Assembly (NCBI GenBank): GCA_947626995.1
Contig: CANQUI010000001.1
Coordinates: 59,234 to 123,233 of the forward strand
Reading direction: 5' to 3'
Source: an uncultured Eisenbergiella sp.
GTDB lineage: Bacteria; Bacillota; Clostridia; Lachnospirales; Lachnospiraceae
Length of the DNA stretch: 64,000 nt
Under the pieces are notes generated by a model. The model was not told the DNA's origin. It made no database searches and saw nothing but the letters and a program-made list of their open reading frames with translations. This document shows positions 18,353 through 27,068 of this stretch, in pieces (position 1 is the first letter of the stretch; every line of letters starts with the position of its first letter). The translations under genes and the position numbers were made by a program.

Positions 18353-19711
18353 ATGAGGAAAGTGAGAAAGAGGATCCAAACAGCGGTGTGCCTGGTAGTC
18401 TGTCTGGCGGTCGCCTGGCTTGCGTTTCTTCGCGTTACGGCACTGGTACAGCGCAAAGACAGCCTGGAAAAATATCAGCCGTTTTATGAGCAGAAGGAGG
18501 ATTTCGACGTACTGCTCATCGGGACCAGCCATATGATCAACGGCGTTTTCCCGATGGAGCTGTGGGCGGATTACGGTATTGTTTCCTATAATTTCGGAGG
18601 ACACGACAATCAGCCGGCTACCACATACTGGGTTTTGCAGAACGCGCTGCAATACACGAACCCCAAAATGGTGGTGCTGGATGTGTTCGGCGCCGCGTCC
18701 CAGTCGAAAGCCTCGGATGATCTGTCCTATCTGCATCTGTCTACGGACAGTATGCCGTTTTCCGAGGTAAAGGTAAAGATGCTTCAGGATATTCTGCCCG
18801 AATACGGAAATATTACGGATTTCCTGTTCGATTTTTCTCTCTATCACAACCGATGGAACGAACTGGAAGAACGTGACTTTTTCCCCAATATCACCCGGGA
18901 AAAAGGAGCCGAATCCAGGATCAACGTGGGCGAGCCCCAGGTGTCCGCCAGGGTGGGTATGCAGGAGCGGTTTGAAGACGAAAGCCTGGGGAAAGAATAT
19001 ATTGAAAAGATCGTCGCGCTATGTCAGGAGAGAGGGATTGAAATCCTTCTGGTCAATCTGCCGTTTCCCGCCAGCGTGGAAAAGCAGAGAAATGCCAACA
19101 GCGTGTATCCCATTGCGGAAAAATACGGGGTTTCTTATGTGAATTATCTGTATCAGGACGGGATTGTAAACTATGACACGGATGTCTACGATTCCGACGC
19201 GCATCTCAATCCATCCGGCGCCAGAAAAGTGACGCGGGACCTGGGACGGATTTTATCGGAAGAGTATCATATGCCGGATCACCGGCAGGACGAAAAATAC
19301 GCGGGCTGGTGGGAGGACTATGAGGCATATCTGGAATTCAAGGCCGAAAAGCTGAAGGAACAGAACTTAAAGGAGTATCTGATGATGCTTTCGGACGATG
19401 ATTACGACTGTTATCTGTATCTGCCCCGGGGGCTGAGCTGGGATGAGACCGGAATCTTCCAAAAGCTGCTGGGCAATATTGCCGAAATCAACGAGGCCGA
19501 TCTGACGGGAACGGACGCCGTCTATCTTTCTTTGAAACGCAGCGACCGTGCTTCTTTTCAGAGCGGAAAAAAGGAAATCCCCAGGGAAATTTTGCAGCGG
19601 TTGGAAAAGGAAACGGACGATATTCTCACCGCCGTGGTGGTAGACAGCAAAAATGGGACCATTGTGGATGAGACAGGTTTTGACGAGAAAAAAAGGAGGG
19701 ATCCCGCTTGA
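18353..19711 (+). CDS. SGNH-type acyltransferase partner protein with C-terminal extension
   Basis: 452 residues from ATG 18353, with AGGGTGG five bases upstream; GTG 18344 is the alternative start. A single N-terminal membrane anchor (VCLVVCLAVAWLAFL) is followed by an extracytoplasmic domain with the nucleophile block LLIGTSHMINGVFP and the Asp-His block DAHLNPSGARK, as in AlgX/AlgJ/DltD-like proteins working with MBOAT enzymes. After about residue 310 there is an extra region of about 140 residues, beginning with a charged helix and ending in VVVDSKNGTIVDETGFD. That end vaguely resembles ILEI-type domains, but I am unsure. It should transfer acyl groups to the exported glycan. Confidence 0.8.
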   Translation: MRKVRKRIQTAVCLVVCLAVAWLAFLRVTALVQRKDSLEKYQPFYEQKEDFDVLLIGTSHMINGVFPMELWADYGIVSYNFGGHDNQPATTYWVLQNALQYTNPKMVVLDVFGAASQSKASDDLSYLHLSTDSMPFSEVKVKMLQDILPEYGNITDFLFDFSLYHNRWNELEERDFFPNITREKGAESRINVGEPQVSARVGMQERFEDESLGKEYIEKIVALCQERGIEILLVNLPFPASVEKQRNANSVYPIAEKYGVSYVNYLYQDGIVNYDTDVYDSDAHLNPSGARKVTRDLGRILSEEYHMPDHRQDEKYAGWWEDYEAYLEFKAEKLKEQNLKEYLMMLSDDDYDCYLYLPRGLSWDETGIFQKLLGNIAEINEADLTGTDAVYLSLKRSDRASFQSGKKEIPREILQRLEKETDDILTAVVVDSKNGTIVDETGFDEKKRRDPA

Positions 19712-20715
19712 TCTTGATAGAGGTGATGGGCGGACTGGGCAATCAGCTTCAGCAATACGCGCTCTTTCGGAAAATGCAATATCTGGGAAAAGAAGCGAAA
19801 CTGGATCTTTCCTGGTTTGCAGACCAAAAGCGGCAGGAAAATGTGCTGGCGCGCCGCCGGTTGGAGCTTTCCCGGTTTCCGGGCCTTTGGATGGAGGTCT
19901 GTACAGACCGGGAGCGCAGCGCGCTTTTGGGAAACGACAGCGGTTGGAAACGACGGCTCAAGAGCGCGTTTGGCGTGAAAGGGCCGCGGTTTTATGAAAC
20001 CGGGATGTATCATCCGGAAATCTTTTCGTTTACGGACCGATATCTGACAGGTTTTTGGGCCTGTGAGAAATATTACGCGGATCTTCTTCCTCTGCTGCGC
20101 AGGGAAATCGTGTTTCCGGGATTTAATTCCGCCGATCCGGGGGATCCTTTTGCGGGAATGAAGTCTGAAAACTCTGAAAACTCAGTTAATTCTGGTAATT
20201 CTGGAAATAAAACAAATAATACAGGAAAAGAAAACAACAATAAAAATAGACAGATAATGGAAGAAATGAGGCGCGAAATGTCTGTCAGCCTGCACGTCAG
20301 AAGAGGGGATTATCTGGATCCCCAAAACGCCGCGCTGTTTGGCGGGATCTGTACGGAGGCCTATTATGAGGGAGCGATCCGTTATCTTTTAGAGCGGTAT
20401 CCGGAGGCGCATTTTTATGTATTTTCCGATGACAGCGAATATGTACGGGAAAAATACGCGGGGGAGCGGTATACCGTGGTGGACTGGAACCGGGGCGACG
20501 ACAGCATTTATGACATGCAGCTTATGAGCTGCTGCAAGCATAATATCTGCGCCAATTCCACGTTCAGCTTCTGGGGAGCGCGCTTAAATCCCAATTCTGA
20601 CCGGATTGCGATTCGGCCCGCCAGACACAAAAACGGCCAGCCGGCGGATGCCGCCCTGCTGCATGAGCTGTGGGAGGGCTGGGTGATCGCAGATGAGGCC
20701 GGACGTATCCTTTGA
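19708..20715 (+). CDS. GT11 alpha-1,2-fucosyltransferase-like with low-complexity insert
   Basis: 335 residues. TTG start at 19708 with AAAGGAGG eight bases upstream, overlapping the previous stop (TTGA). MGGLGNQLQQYALFRKMQYLG, SLHVRRGDYLDPQN and ICANSTFSFWGARLN are the three GT11 blocks. Between the second and third of these expected landmarks, just before the HVRRGDY motif, the protein carries about 40 extra residues rich in Ser, Asn and Lys, encoded by A/T-rich DNA with five in-frame 9-base repeats (Ser-x-Asn). The 55149 homolog has only a short linker there. It is the last plus-strand gene before the inverted GT-C gene. Confidence 0.88.
   Translation: MILIEVMGGLGNQLQQYALFRKMQYLGKEAKLDLSWFADQKRQENVLARRRLELSRFPGLWMEVCTDRERSALLGNDSGWKRRLKSAFGVKGPRFYETGMYHPEIFSFTDRYLTGFWACEKYYADLLPLLRREIVFPGFNSADPGDPFAGMKSENSENSVNSGNSGNKTNNTGKENNNKNRQIMEEMRREMSVSLHVRRGDYLDPQNAALFGGICTEAYYEGAIRYLLERYPEAHFYVFSDDSEYVREKYAGERYTVVDWNRGDDSIYDMQLMSCCKHNICANSTFSFWGARLNPNSDRIAIRPARHKNGQPADAALLHELWEGWVIADEAGRIL
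20164..20208 (+). repeat. five tandem 9-bp repeats encoding Ser-x-Asn
   Basis: Five consecutive 9-base units read tctgaaaac, tctgaaaac, tcagttaat, tctggtaat and tctggaaat, in frame within the GT11 gene, giving SEN-SEN-SVN-SGN-SGN. The flanking DNA to about 20270 is also A/T rich and codes for Asn/Lys/Thr. Unit length is a multiple of three, so changes in copy number would alter linker length without a frameshift. Confidence 0.9.
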
Positions 20716-20733
20716 CGCGGGAACCGAAAAGGA

Positions 20734-22188
20734 CTATCGGAGATAAAGCATATTTCCGGCGTCCGGAGAGGATTCCCACAAAAGACGGTATCCGTGATCG
20801 TTTAAAAATGCGAGGATCCGCTCGTCCGCGTATCCGCCCTGGACAACGATCATGCGCGGCAGTTCCTCCTGCAGTTCTTTCATATATTCGTCCATGATCT
20901 CCGGCCTGATCCGGCCGATCGGAAACTGGTAGGGGAATCGCGTCGCATGTTTTCTGTGGGAGGCCACATAGACGTCGCCCCAATTGCCGTAAACGGAAAT
21001 GGATTCCTCCTCCGGCACGTTTTCCATAACGTAGCGGGATACGGTTTCGATCATCCCGGACCGGTGCGTTTCGTTGCGGGTCTGATATCGCCGGGGAACG
21101 GTCCCAAGCAGTCTGCCCCATCCCGGAAGAATCAAAAGGAGGATCGCCAGAAGGAAAAAGGCCCGGGAGACAACGGGATTATTTGTCCGCTCCATTTTTG
21201 AGCACAGCAGCGCCATCGGATAAATTACGGCAGGGACCAGGATCATTCCATAGTGTGGGAACAAATAGCCCGACAGGGAAAGGAGCAGGAGATCGAGGAT
21301 CAGATAGAGCAAAAAAACACCGTTTAGAAAACGGTCTTCTTTTTTCAGAAAGAATAAAAGGCTGAGAAAGGAACCCAGACAGACGGGAGTGAAGAAGAAA
21401 AAGGAGAAGACATGCCATCTGTCCTGCAGACTGGCTGCGCTGTACGTCATATTAAACAGGATATAGGCGTCAAACCAGTCGAAAAGAGCGTTGTGGACCG
21501 CGAAATAGAGGAACGCAGGGCAAAGGATAACCGCCATACCGAGCAAAAACCACAGGACAAACTGCAGCAGCCGCGGCCAATTGCGTTTTGCCAGCGTCTG
21601 AAAGAATATTGCCGGACACAGAACCGCCCAGAGGGCGATCATATTCGGGCGCAGCAACAGTACGGCGCCCAGACAGGAACCGCATAACAGCAGTCGGAGC
21701 GGGCTGATCTTTTCTCTTTTGAGGTAATCCAGAAAAAGAAACAGCGATCCGGCCAAAAACGGCAAAGCGTACTCCTCCACCAGATTGCCGCCTTCAAAGT
21801 ATTGGAACAGCAGCGAAAGAGAAAGAAAAGTGGCCACGGCTGCGGCGCCCTTTTGGCAGAAAAGCCTGGCTGTCCGATAAAGCAGAAAAATGGTGACCGT
21901 CAAAAAGAAAAGCTCGATCACCCATACGCCCCGGTATGCAGAGATCCGATCCCCCAGCCAGTTGATCAGGTAGATCAGCGGTCCTTTATGATCGAAGGAA
22001 TCCCGGTAGGGTACGGCTCCCTTTTCGATCATCATCGAAATCGCTTTGAGCATGGCGGAATCCGTACCGGGATCTTCGCCCCTCCACGGATGAAGGGGGC
22101 TGTTCAATAAAAAAAATCCTGCGGCCAAAAGTGCGGCGGACAGTGCGGCTATATTCTCCAGAGCGTGATTCTTTTTTATCCGGTTCAT
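20734..22188 (-). CDS. GT-C fold membrane glycosyltransferase (PMT/ArnT-like)
   Basis: 484 residues, the only confident minus-strand gene. After the first helix the outer loop reads GEDPGTDSAMLKAISMM and then GAVPYRDSFDHKGPLIYLIN, the acidic motif plus YRD..DHKGP pattern of GT-C transferases that use polyprenyl-phosphate sugars. Many further helices follow, with a soluble C-terminal tail. ATG is at 22188, with AGGAAA upstream on the minus strand and a near-perfect sigma-A promoter at 22231-22259. It converges on the GT11 gene with only 18 bases between. Expected to add one sugar to an exported glycan; substrate unknown. Confidence 0.8.
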   Translation of the reverse strand: MNRIKKNHALENIAALSAALLAAGFFLLNSPLHPWRGEDPGTDSAMLKAISMMIEKGAVPYRDSFDHKGPLIYLINWLGDRISAYRGVWVIELFFLTVTIFLLYRTARLFCQKGAAAVATFLSLSLLFQYFEGGNLVEEYALPFLAGSLFLFLDYLKREKISPLRLLLCGSCLGAVLLLRPNMIALWAVLCPAIFFQTLAKRNWPRLLQFVLWFLLGMAVILCPAFLYFAVHNALFDWFDAYILFNMTYSAASLQDRWHVFSFFFFTPVCLGSFLSLLFFLKKEDRFLNGVFLLYLILDLLLLSLSGYLFPHYGMILVPAVIYPMALLCSKMERTNNPVVSRAFFLLAILLLILPGWGRLLGTVPRRYQTRNETHRSGMIETVSRYVMENVPEEESISVYGNWGDVYVASHRKHATRFPYQFPIGRIRPEIMDEYMKELQEELPRMIVVQGGYADERILAFLNDHGYRLLWESSPDAGNMLYLR

Positions 22189-22230
22189 TTGAATTTCCTG
22201 AATTCCTTCGTTATTTTTATTTAAAATAAT

Positions 22231-22259
22231 ATTATAATCAATTCCGGGTTTTGTGTCAA
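22231..22259 (-). promoter_or_regulatory. sigma-A promoter for the minus-strand GT-C gene
   Basis: On the minus strand the sequence reads TTGACA, 17 bases, TATAAT, a perfect match to the sigma-70/sigma-A consensus (-35 at 22259-22254, -10 at 22236-22231). It lies about 43 bases upstream of the ATG at 22188. Confidence 0.88.
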
Positions 22260-22295
22260 TGGCGGCGCAGGCTGTGACAATGCTGTGAATTTAAG

Positions 22296-22324
22296 TTGAA
22301 TCTTGTCCTGATTTTGCATATAAT
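22296..22324 (+). promoter_or_regulatory. sigma-A promoter for the 22365 operon
   Basis: TTGAAT, 17 bases, TATAAT, with the -10 ending 40 bases before ATG 22365. It is divergent from the minus-strand promoter; the two -35 boxes are about 36 bases apart, so a regulator bound between them could affect both. No clear palindromic operator is visible. Confidence 0.85.
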
Positions 22325-22364
22325 AAACACAGTAAAAAAGGATGGATGAAATGGGGACGTACGG

Positions 22365-23963
22365 ATGAGACAAGGGCCGGAGGCAGATCATATCATTTTC
22401 ACCAGGAGCGAGATCCTGTTTTACGTGTTTTTTTGCGTGATGCTGTTTTCCAAAGGGATGGGCTGGTATGACGGGATGCCGCAATATCGGATCTGTCTGC
22501 TCATCGGCGCCGCATGTCTGATGGCGAAGCTGCTTTTGTCGCGTTACACGCTGCAGCAGTTTTGCATGGCGGCGGTTTTGGGGGGCCTGGGGCTGATCAG
22601 CTATCTGCTGTCTGGGGAAAAGGGAATGTTCGTCTGCATGATGGTCGTCATCGGCATGAAGGATGTGCCCGTGCGCCGGGCGTTTCTGGCGGGAGGCCTG
22701 GTATGGGGCGGCGTGTTTGCCTGCCGCGTCCTGCTTTTTTTGACCGGCATACAGCGGGGCATCCCGTTGGTGCACAATAAGCTGGGGCTGGGACATATTT
22801 TCCGCTGGAGTATGGGATATCCGCATCCCAATGTGTTTCATATCTCTTATGTGATCCTGACGGCGTTTTTGTTCTACCTGATCCGCTGGAATCAGAAAAA
22901 GAAATTGTTCGCGGCCGTTCTCGCCGCCTTTTTGGGCAATTGCCTGATCTTTCTGTACTCGGTAAGCTTTACGGGGTTTCTCCTGACTGGCATCTATCTG
23001 GCGGGAGTGGCCTATTTTGAACTGCGGCCGCGGTTTTTGAAATGGGAAAAACGGGGGATCCTATGCGTGTTTCCCCTCTGTCTGATATTTTCCCTGGCGG
23101 CGCCTTTTCTGCCTCAGGGCCGGCTGTTTGAGCTGCTCAATAAAATGATGAATACCAGGCTTTCCCTGTCCCGGTATTTTTTGTTTACCTATCCGGTTTC
23201 GCTCTTCGGACAGCGGATCACGGTGCAAAATTCGGATCTGACCATGGACAACTCCTATGTGTTTGCGCTGATGACGTATGGAGCGGTGCTCTTTCTTTTG
23301 TTGATGGGAATTTATTTCTTCCTGATCCGGTATATGGTAAGGGAAGAAAAAAGAAAGGAACTGGCCATTACGCTGGGGTTTCTGATCGCCGGCATTTCGG
23401 AACCGTTTTTGTTTAATACGTCGTTTAAAAATATCAGCCTGCTCTTTGTGGGACATTATCTCTATCATCAGGCGGGATATTTAAAGACCGGGCTTCCTGC
23501 CGTGCAGATCGGGATTTGGGACTGGGACAAAAGCACCGTCCGGATGCCGGAGACAGCGGCCGCATGGCTTTTTCGGCAAAAGGAGAGAGGAAAACAAATC
23601 CGGCGCGGGGCGGCAGGGCATAAGGCTCTTGTGACGGCCTTTTGCCTGACGGCCGGTCTTTGCGGCGGGCTCTTTTATGCAGAAAAGACGGAAGCGCCCC
23701 GCTCCTATCTGGTGCCTGTGGAGCTCTGTGATTTTTCACAACAGAAGCCTTTTAAGCTGACACAGCAGGAAAGAATCCGGGAGGAAGAGGCGGGCGCTTC
23801 GATCCCGGTTTTGGTGGATGACAAAACGCGATTGTATCGGTTCGACGGAAATCTGATCCTGCTGGAACGGCTGCGCGGAACGATGGGAGCCGTCCTCTTG
23901 TCCGGCCTGTGCGGTCTGATACCGGGCGTGGGCGTTTCGCTTTTACTGGAAAAAAGAAAGTAG
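22365..23963 (+). CDS. O-antigen polymerase-like membrane protein with C-terminal extension
   Basis: 532 residues. The first roughly 375 are hydrophobic with Wzy-like features: HNKLGLGHIFRWSMGYPHPN, then MMNTRLSLSRYFLFTYPVSLFG and LTMDNSYVFALMTYG, the same R-loop/LFG/D.SY..L..YG pattern as the protein at 7527. Past about residue 420 there is an added tail with one helix, an outer loop of about 65 residues (RSYLVPVELCDFSQQKPFKL), and a final helix ending in basic residues. That tail resembles Wzz/chain-length co-polymerase topology, but this is only suggestive. ATG 22365 has GGGGA seven bases upstream and its own promoter. First gene of the second operon. Confidence 0.72.
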   Translation: MRQGPEADHIIFTRSEILFYVFFCVMLFSKGMGWYDGMPQYRICLLIGAACLMAKLLLSRYTLQQFCMAAVLGGLGLISYLLSGEKGMFVCMMVVIGMKDVPVRRAFLAGGLVWGGVFACRVLLFLTGIQRGIPLVHNKLGLGHIFRWSMGYPHPNVFHISYVILTAFLFYLIRWNQKKKLFAAVLAAFLGNCLIFLYSVSFTGFLLTGIYLAGVAYFELRPRFLKWEKRGILCVFPLCLIFSLAAPFLPQGRLFELLNKMMNTRLSLSRYFLFTYPVSLFGQRITVQNSDLTMDNSYVFALMTYGAVLFLLLMGIYFFLIRYMVREEKRKELAITLGFLIAGISEPFLFNTSFKNISLLFVGHYLYHQAGYLKTGLPAVQIGIWDWDKSTVRMPETAAAWLFRQKERGKQIRRGAAGHKALVTAFCLTAGLCGGLFYAEKTEAPRSYLVPVELCDFSQQKPFKLTQQERIREEEAGASIPVLVDDKTRLYRFDGNLILLERLRGTMGAVLLSGLCGLIPGVGVSLLLEKRK

Positions 23964-23971
23964 GGTATGGG

Positions 23972-25867
23972 ATGGAAGAAGAACTGAAATACTGCAGGAT
24001 ACTGGGGACAAAGATCCACGTAATCACCATGGATAAGACCGTGGAATATCTGGACAGGCATCTGGAGCGGATACGGGGCGGATATGTGTGCGTCTCCAAC
24101 GTGCATACCACCGTTATGGCGTTTCGGGATCCGGATTATCAGAAAATCCAAAACGGCAGCGTACTGAATCTGCCGGACGGCAAGCCCCTGTCCATCGTGT
24201 GCCGTCACAGGGGATTCAAAGAGGCCGCCCGGGTGCCGGGACCGGATCTGATGCCGCGGATCTTTGCGCTTTCCGAAAAGAGGGGATACCGGCATTACTT
24301 TTACGGCAGTTCGCCGGAGACCTTAAAAAAACTGCGGGAGATGCTTCAAAAAACCTATCCGGATATGGTGATCGCCGGCATGGAATCCCCGCCTTACCGG
24401 CCGCTTTCCAGGGAGGAAGACGAAGCGGCGGTGGAGCGGATCAATGAAAGCAGACCGGATTTTATCTGGGTGGGGCTGGGCGCCCCCAAACAGGAAATCT
24501 GGATGGCCAAACACATGGGAAAGGTATCCGGCGTGATGCTCGGCGTGGGAGCGGGATTTGACTTTCTGGCAGGGACCGTGAAACGGGCGCCGAAATGGAT
24601 GCAGGAAGCCTGTCTGGAATGGCTGTTTCGGCTGCTGCAGGATCCCAGACGGCTGATCCCCCGATATGTGGACACCAATTTTACGTTTCTTCATGAGGTG
24701 GCCAGGGAAAACCGACGGCGCAGGAAGGAAAAGCCGTTTCGGATCGCCATGATCGGGCATAAACGGATCCCTTCCCGGGAGGGCGGCGTGGAAATGGTGG
24801 TGGATGCGCTGGCCACCCGGCTGGTGCGCATGGGATATCAGGTGGACGCCTACAATCGCTCCGGATATCATGTCTCCGGGAAACAGTTTGATAAGAGAAG
24901 GGGAAAGTATTATAATGGGATCCGGGTCTATACGATCCCGACTTTTAATTGCAGCAGCCTAAACGCCATCGTCTATGCGGCGCTGGCTTCCGTCCGGGCG
25001 CTGTTTGGCCGCTACGACGTGATCCATTTCCATGCGGAAGGCCCCTGCATTATGCTCTGGCTGCCGAAACTGTTCGGGATCCGGACGGTGGCGACGATAC
25101 ACGGGCTGGACTGGCAGCGTTCCAAATGGGGGAATTTTGCATCCGCCATGCTGCGGCGGGGGGAGAAAACCGCGGCGCGCTGTGCGGATGAAGTCATTGT
25201 GCTTTCCGAAAACATGCAGCGGTATTTTTGGGAAACCTATGGGCGCCGGACCGTTTTTATCCCCAACGGGATAGAAAGACCGGAGCGCAGAGATCCGGAA
25301 TTCATCCGGGAAACCTACGGCCTGAACGGACGGGATTATATTCTGTTTCTGGCGCGTATCGTGCCGGAAAAAGGACTGCATTACCTCATCGAAGCCTTTT
25401 TGGGCATCGAGACGGACAAGAAGCTGGTGATCGCCGGCGGCAGCAGCCATTCCCAGGAATATATGAAAAAGATTACGGATATGGCGACGCAGGACGAACG
25501 GATCCTTATGACCGGCTTTGTACAGGGAGAAATGCTGGCGGAGCTGTATTCCAACGCATACTGTTTTGTCCTGCCCAGCGATGTGGAGGGAATGGCTTTA
25601 AGCCTTCTGGAGGCCATGAGCTACGGAAACTGCTGCATCGTCAGCGACATCCGGGAAAATACGGAGGTCGTGGGAGAAAAGGCGCTGCGCTTTGAAAAAG
25701 GGAATGTAGAATCCCTGCGGGCGGTTTTAAAAAGGGCGCTGGACGAGGAGCGGCTGTGCGAACAATACCGTTTGGAAAGCGCCGACTATATTTGTCAGAA
25801 ATACGATTGGGATAAAGTCGTCTTGCAGACGGCGGCGCTGTATGCGGGAAAGGATAAAAACGCATGA
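23972..25867 (+). CDS. fused GT26 (WecG/TagA/CpsF) - GT4 glycosyltransferase
   Basis: 631 residues from ATG 23972. Residues 1 to about 245 form a complete GT26 domain: VSNVHTTVMAFRDPDYQK, LNLPDGKPLSIV, and WVGLGAPKQEIWMAKH. From about 265 a full GT4 protein follows: IGHKRIPSREGGVEMVVDAL, IIHFHAEGP-type acceptor motifs, LFLARIVPEKGLHYLIEA and the E-x7-E block VEGMALSLLEAMSYG. GT26 members usually add the second sugar (ManNAc-type) to a polyprenyl-PP-sugar, and the fused GT4 could add the next. The two normally occur as separate proteins. There is no sign of a sequencing fusion: the linker is continuous and charged. Confidence 0.9.
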   Translation: MEEELKYCRILGTKIHVITMDKTVEYLDRHLERIRGGYVCVSNVHTTVMAFRDPDYQKIQNGSVLNLPDGKPLSIVCRHRGFKEAARVPGPDLMPRIFALSEKRGYRHYFYGSSPETLKKLREMLQKTYPDMVIAGMESPPYRPLSREEDEAAVERINESRPDFIWVGLGAPKQEIWMAKHMGKVSGVMLGVGAGFDFLAGTVKRAPKWMQEACLEWLFRLLQDPRRLIPRYVDTNFTFLHEVARENRRRRKEKPFRIAMIGHKRIPSREGGVEMVVDALATRLVRMGYQVDAYNRSGYHVSGKQFDKRRGKYYNGIRVYTIPTFNCSSLNAIVYAALASVRALFGRYDVIHFHAEGPCIMLWLPKLFGIRTVATIHGLDWQRSKWGNFASAMLRRGEKTAARCADEVIVLSENMQRYFWETYGRRTVFIPNGIERPERRDPEFIRETYGLNGRDYILFLARIVPEKGLHYLIEAFLGIETDKKLVIAGGSSHSQEYMKKITDMATQDERILMTGFVQGEMLAELYSNAYCFVLPSDVEGMALSLLEAMSYGNCCIVSDIRENTEVVGEKALRFEKGNVESLRAVLKRALDEERLCEQYRLESADYICQKYDWDKVVLQTAALYAGKDKNA

Positions 25868-27066
25868 AGGTATTGATCGTCAATAAATTCCTGCATCCCA
25901 ACGGCGGATCGGAAACCTACATTTTCGAATTGGGCAGACAGCTTGCGCGCATGGGCCATTCGGTGCAATATTTCGGGATGGAGCATGAGGGGCGTATCGT
26001 GGGCAACCGCATCGGCTGCTATACGGACGACATGGATTTTCATTCGGGGAAATGGGAAAAGCTTTTCTATCCGTTCCGGATCCTGTATTCCCGTCAGGCG
26101 TCGGCCCGGATGAAAAAAGTGCTTTCGGATTTTGATCCGGACGTGGTGCATCTGAATAATTTTAATTTTCAGCTCACGCCGTCGGTGATCTATGCGGTGC
26201 GCAAATACGAAAAACGCACCGGAAAAAAGATTCGGATCGTCTATACGGCTCACGACTATCAGTTGGTTTGTCCCAATCATCAGCTGTTGGTTCCCGGCAC
26301 GGGGGAGTTGTGCACGCGCTGTCTGGGAGGCAGGCAGTGGAACTGCGCCAAATACCGCTGCATCCACAATTCCCGGGTAAAGAGCCTGCTGGGGAGCCTG
26401 GAGGGGAGGCTGTACGAGCGGCTGAAAACATACCGTTATCTGGATGTGATCGTCTGCCCCAGCCGCTTTATGGAAGGAATGTTGCGGCAAAACAGCACGC
26501 TTTGCGGGCGGACGGTGGTGCTGCACAATTTTATCGGCGCCATCGAACCTCCTGTAGCCGACAAGAAAGATTATGTGTTGTATTTCGGACGGTATTCCCG
26601 GGAAAAGGGAATCGATACGCTGCTGGAGGCCTGCCGGCGGCTGCCCCACATTCCTTTTGTGTTTGCGGGGAAGGGGCCGTTGGAGGAGCAGGTGAATTCC
26701 ATGGAGAATATCGAAAACAAAGGATTTTTAAACGGCCCGGAATTATACGCCCTCATCGCCGGTGCCCGCTTCACCGTTTTTCCGTCCGAGTGGTATGAAA
26801 ACTGTCCGTTTTCGGTGATGGAGTCCCAGGTCTGCCGGACGCCGGTGATCGCCTCCCGTCTGGGCGGGACGCCGGAACTGCTTTTGGAAGAAAAAACCGG
26901 GGAATTTTTTGAAGCGGGGAACGCAGCGCAGCTGGCGGAACGCATCCAAAAGCTCTGGGAAGACCGAAAGAAGCTGGCGCGGTATACGGAAAACTGCCGG
27001 GCGGTTTCCTTTGCCGGGGCGCCGCAATACTGTGAAAAACTGCTGCAACTCTATCAGGAGGGATGA
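25864..27066 (+). CDS. GT4 family glycosyltransferase
   Basis: 400 residues, ATGA overlap with the GT26-GT4 gene. The N-terminus VNKFLHPNGGSETYIFELGRQL is the Gly-rich acceptor-domain motif and the C-terminus has YFGRYSREKGIDTLLEA and SEWYENCPFSVMESQVCRTPVI, the GT4 donor-site and E-x7-E regions. A central Cys-containing stretch (CPNHQLL, then CTRCLGG, then CAKYRCIHNS) is typical of one EPS GT4 subgroup and may bind a metal structurally. It is cytoplasmic. The donor sugar is unknown. Confidence 0.9.
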   Translation: MKVLIVNKFLHPNGGSETYIFELGRQLARMGHSVQYFGMEHEGRIVGNRIGCYTDDMDFHSGKWEKLFYPFRILYSRQASARMKKVLSDFDPDVVHLNNFNFQLTPSVIYAVRKYEKRTGKKIRIVYTAHDYQLVCPNHQLLVPGTGELCTRCLGGRQWNCAKYRCIHNSRVKSLLGSLEGRLYERLKTYRYLDVIVCPSRFMEGMLRQNSTLCGRTVVLHNFIGAIEPPVADKKDYVLYFGRYSREKGIDTLLEACRRLPHIPFVFAGKGPLEEQVNSMENIENKGFLNGPELYALIAGARFTVFPSEWYENCPFSVMESQVCRTPVIASRLGGTPELLLEEKTGEFFEAGNAAQLAERIQKLWEDRKKLARYTENCRAVSFAGAPQYCEKLLQLYQEG

Positions 27067-27068
27067 GA

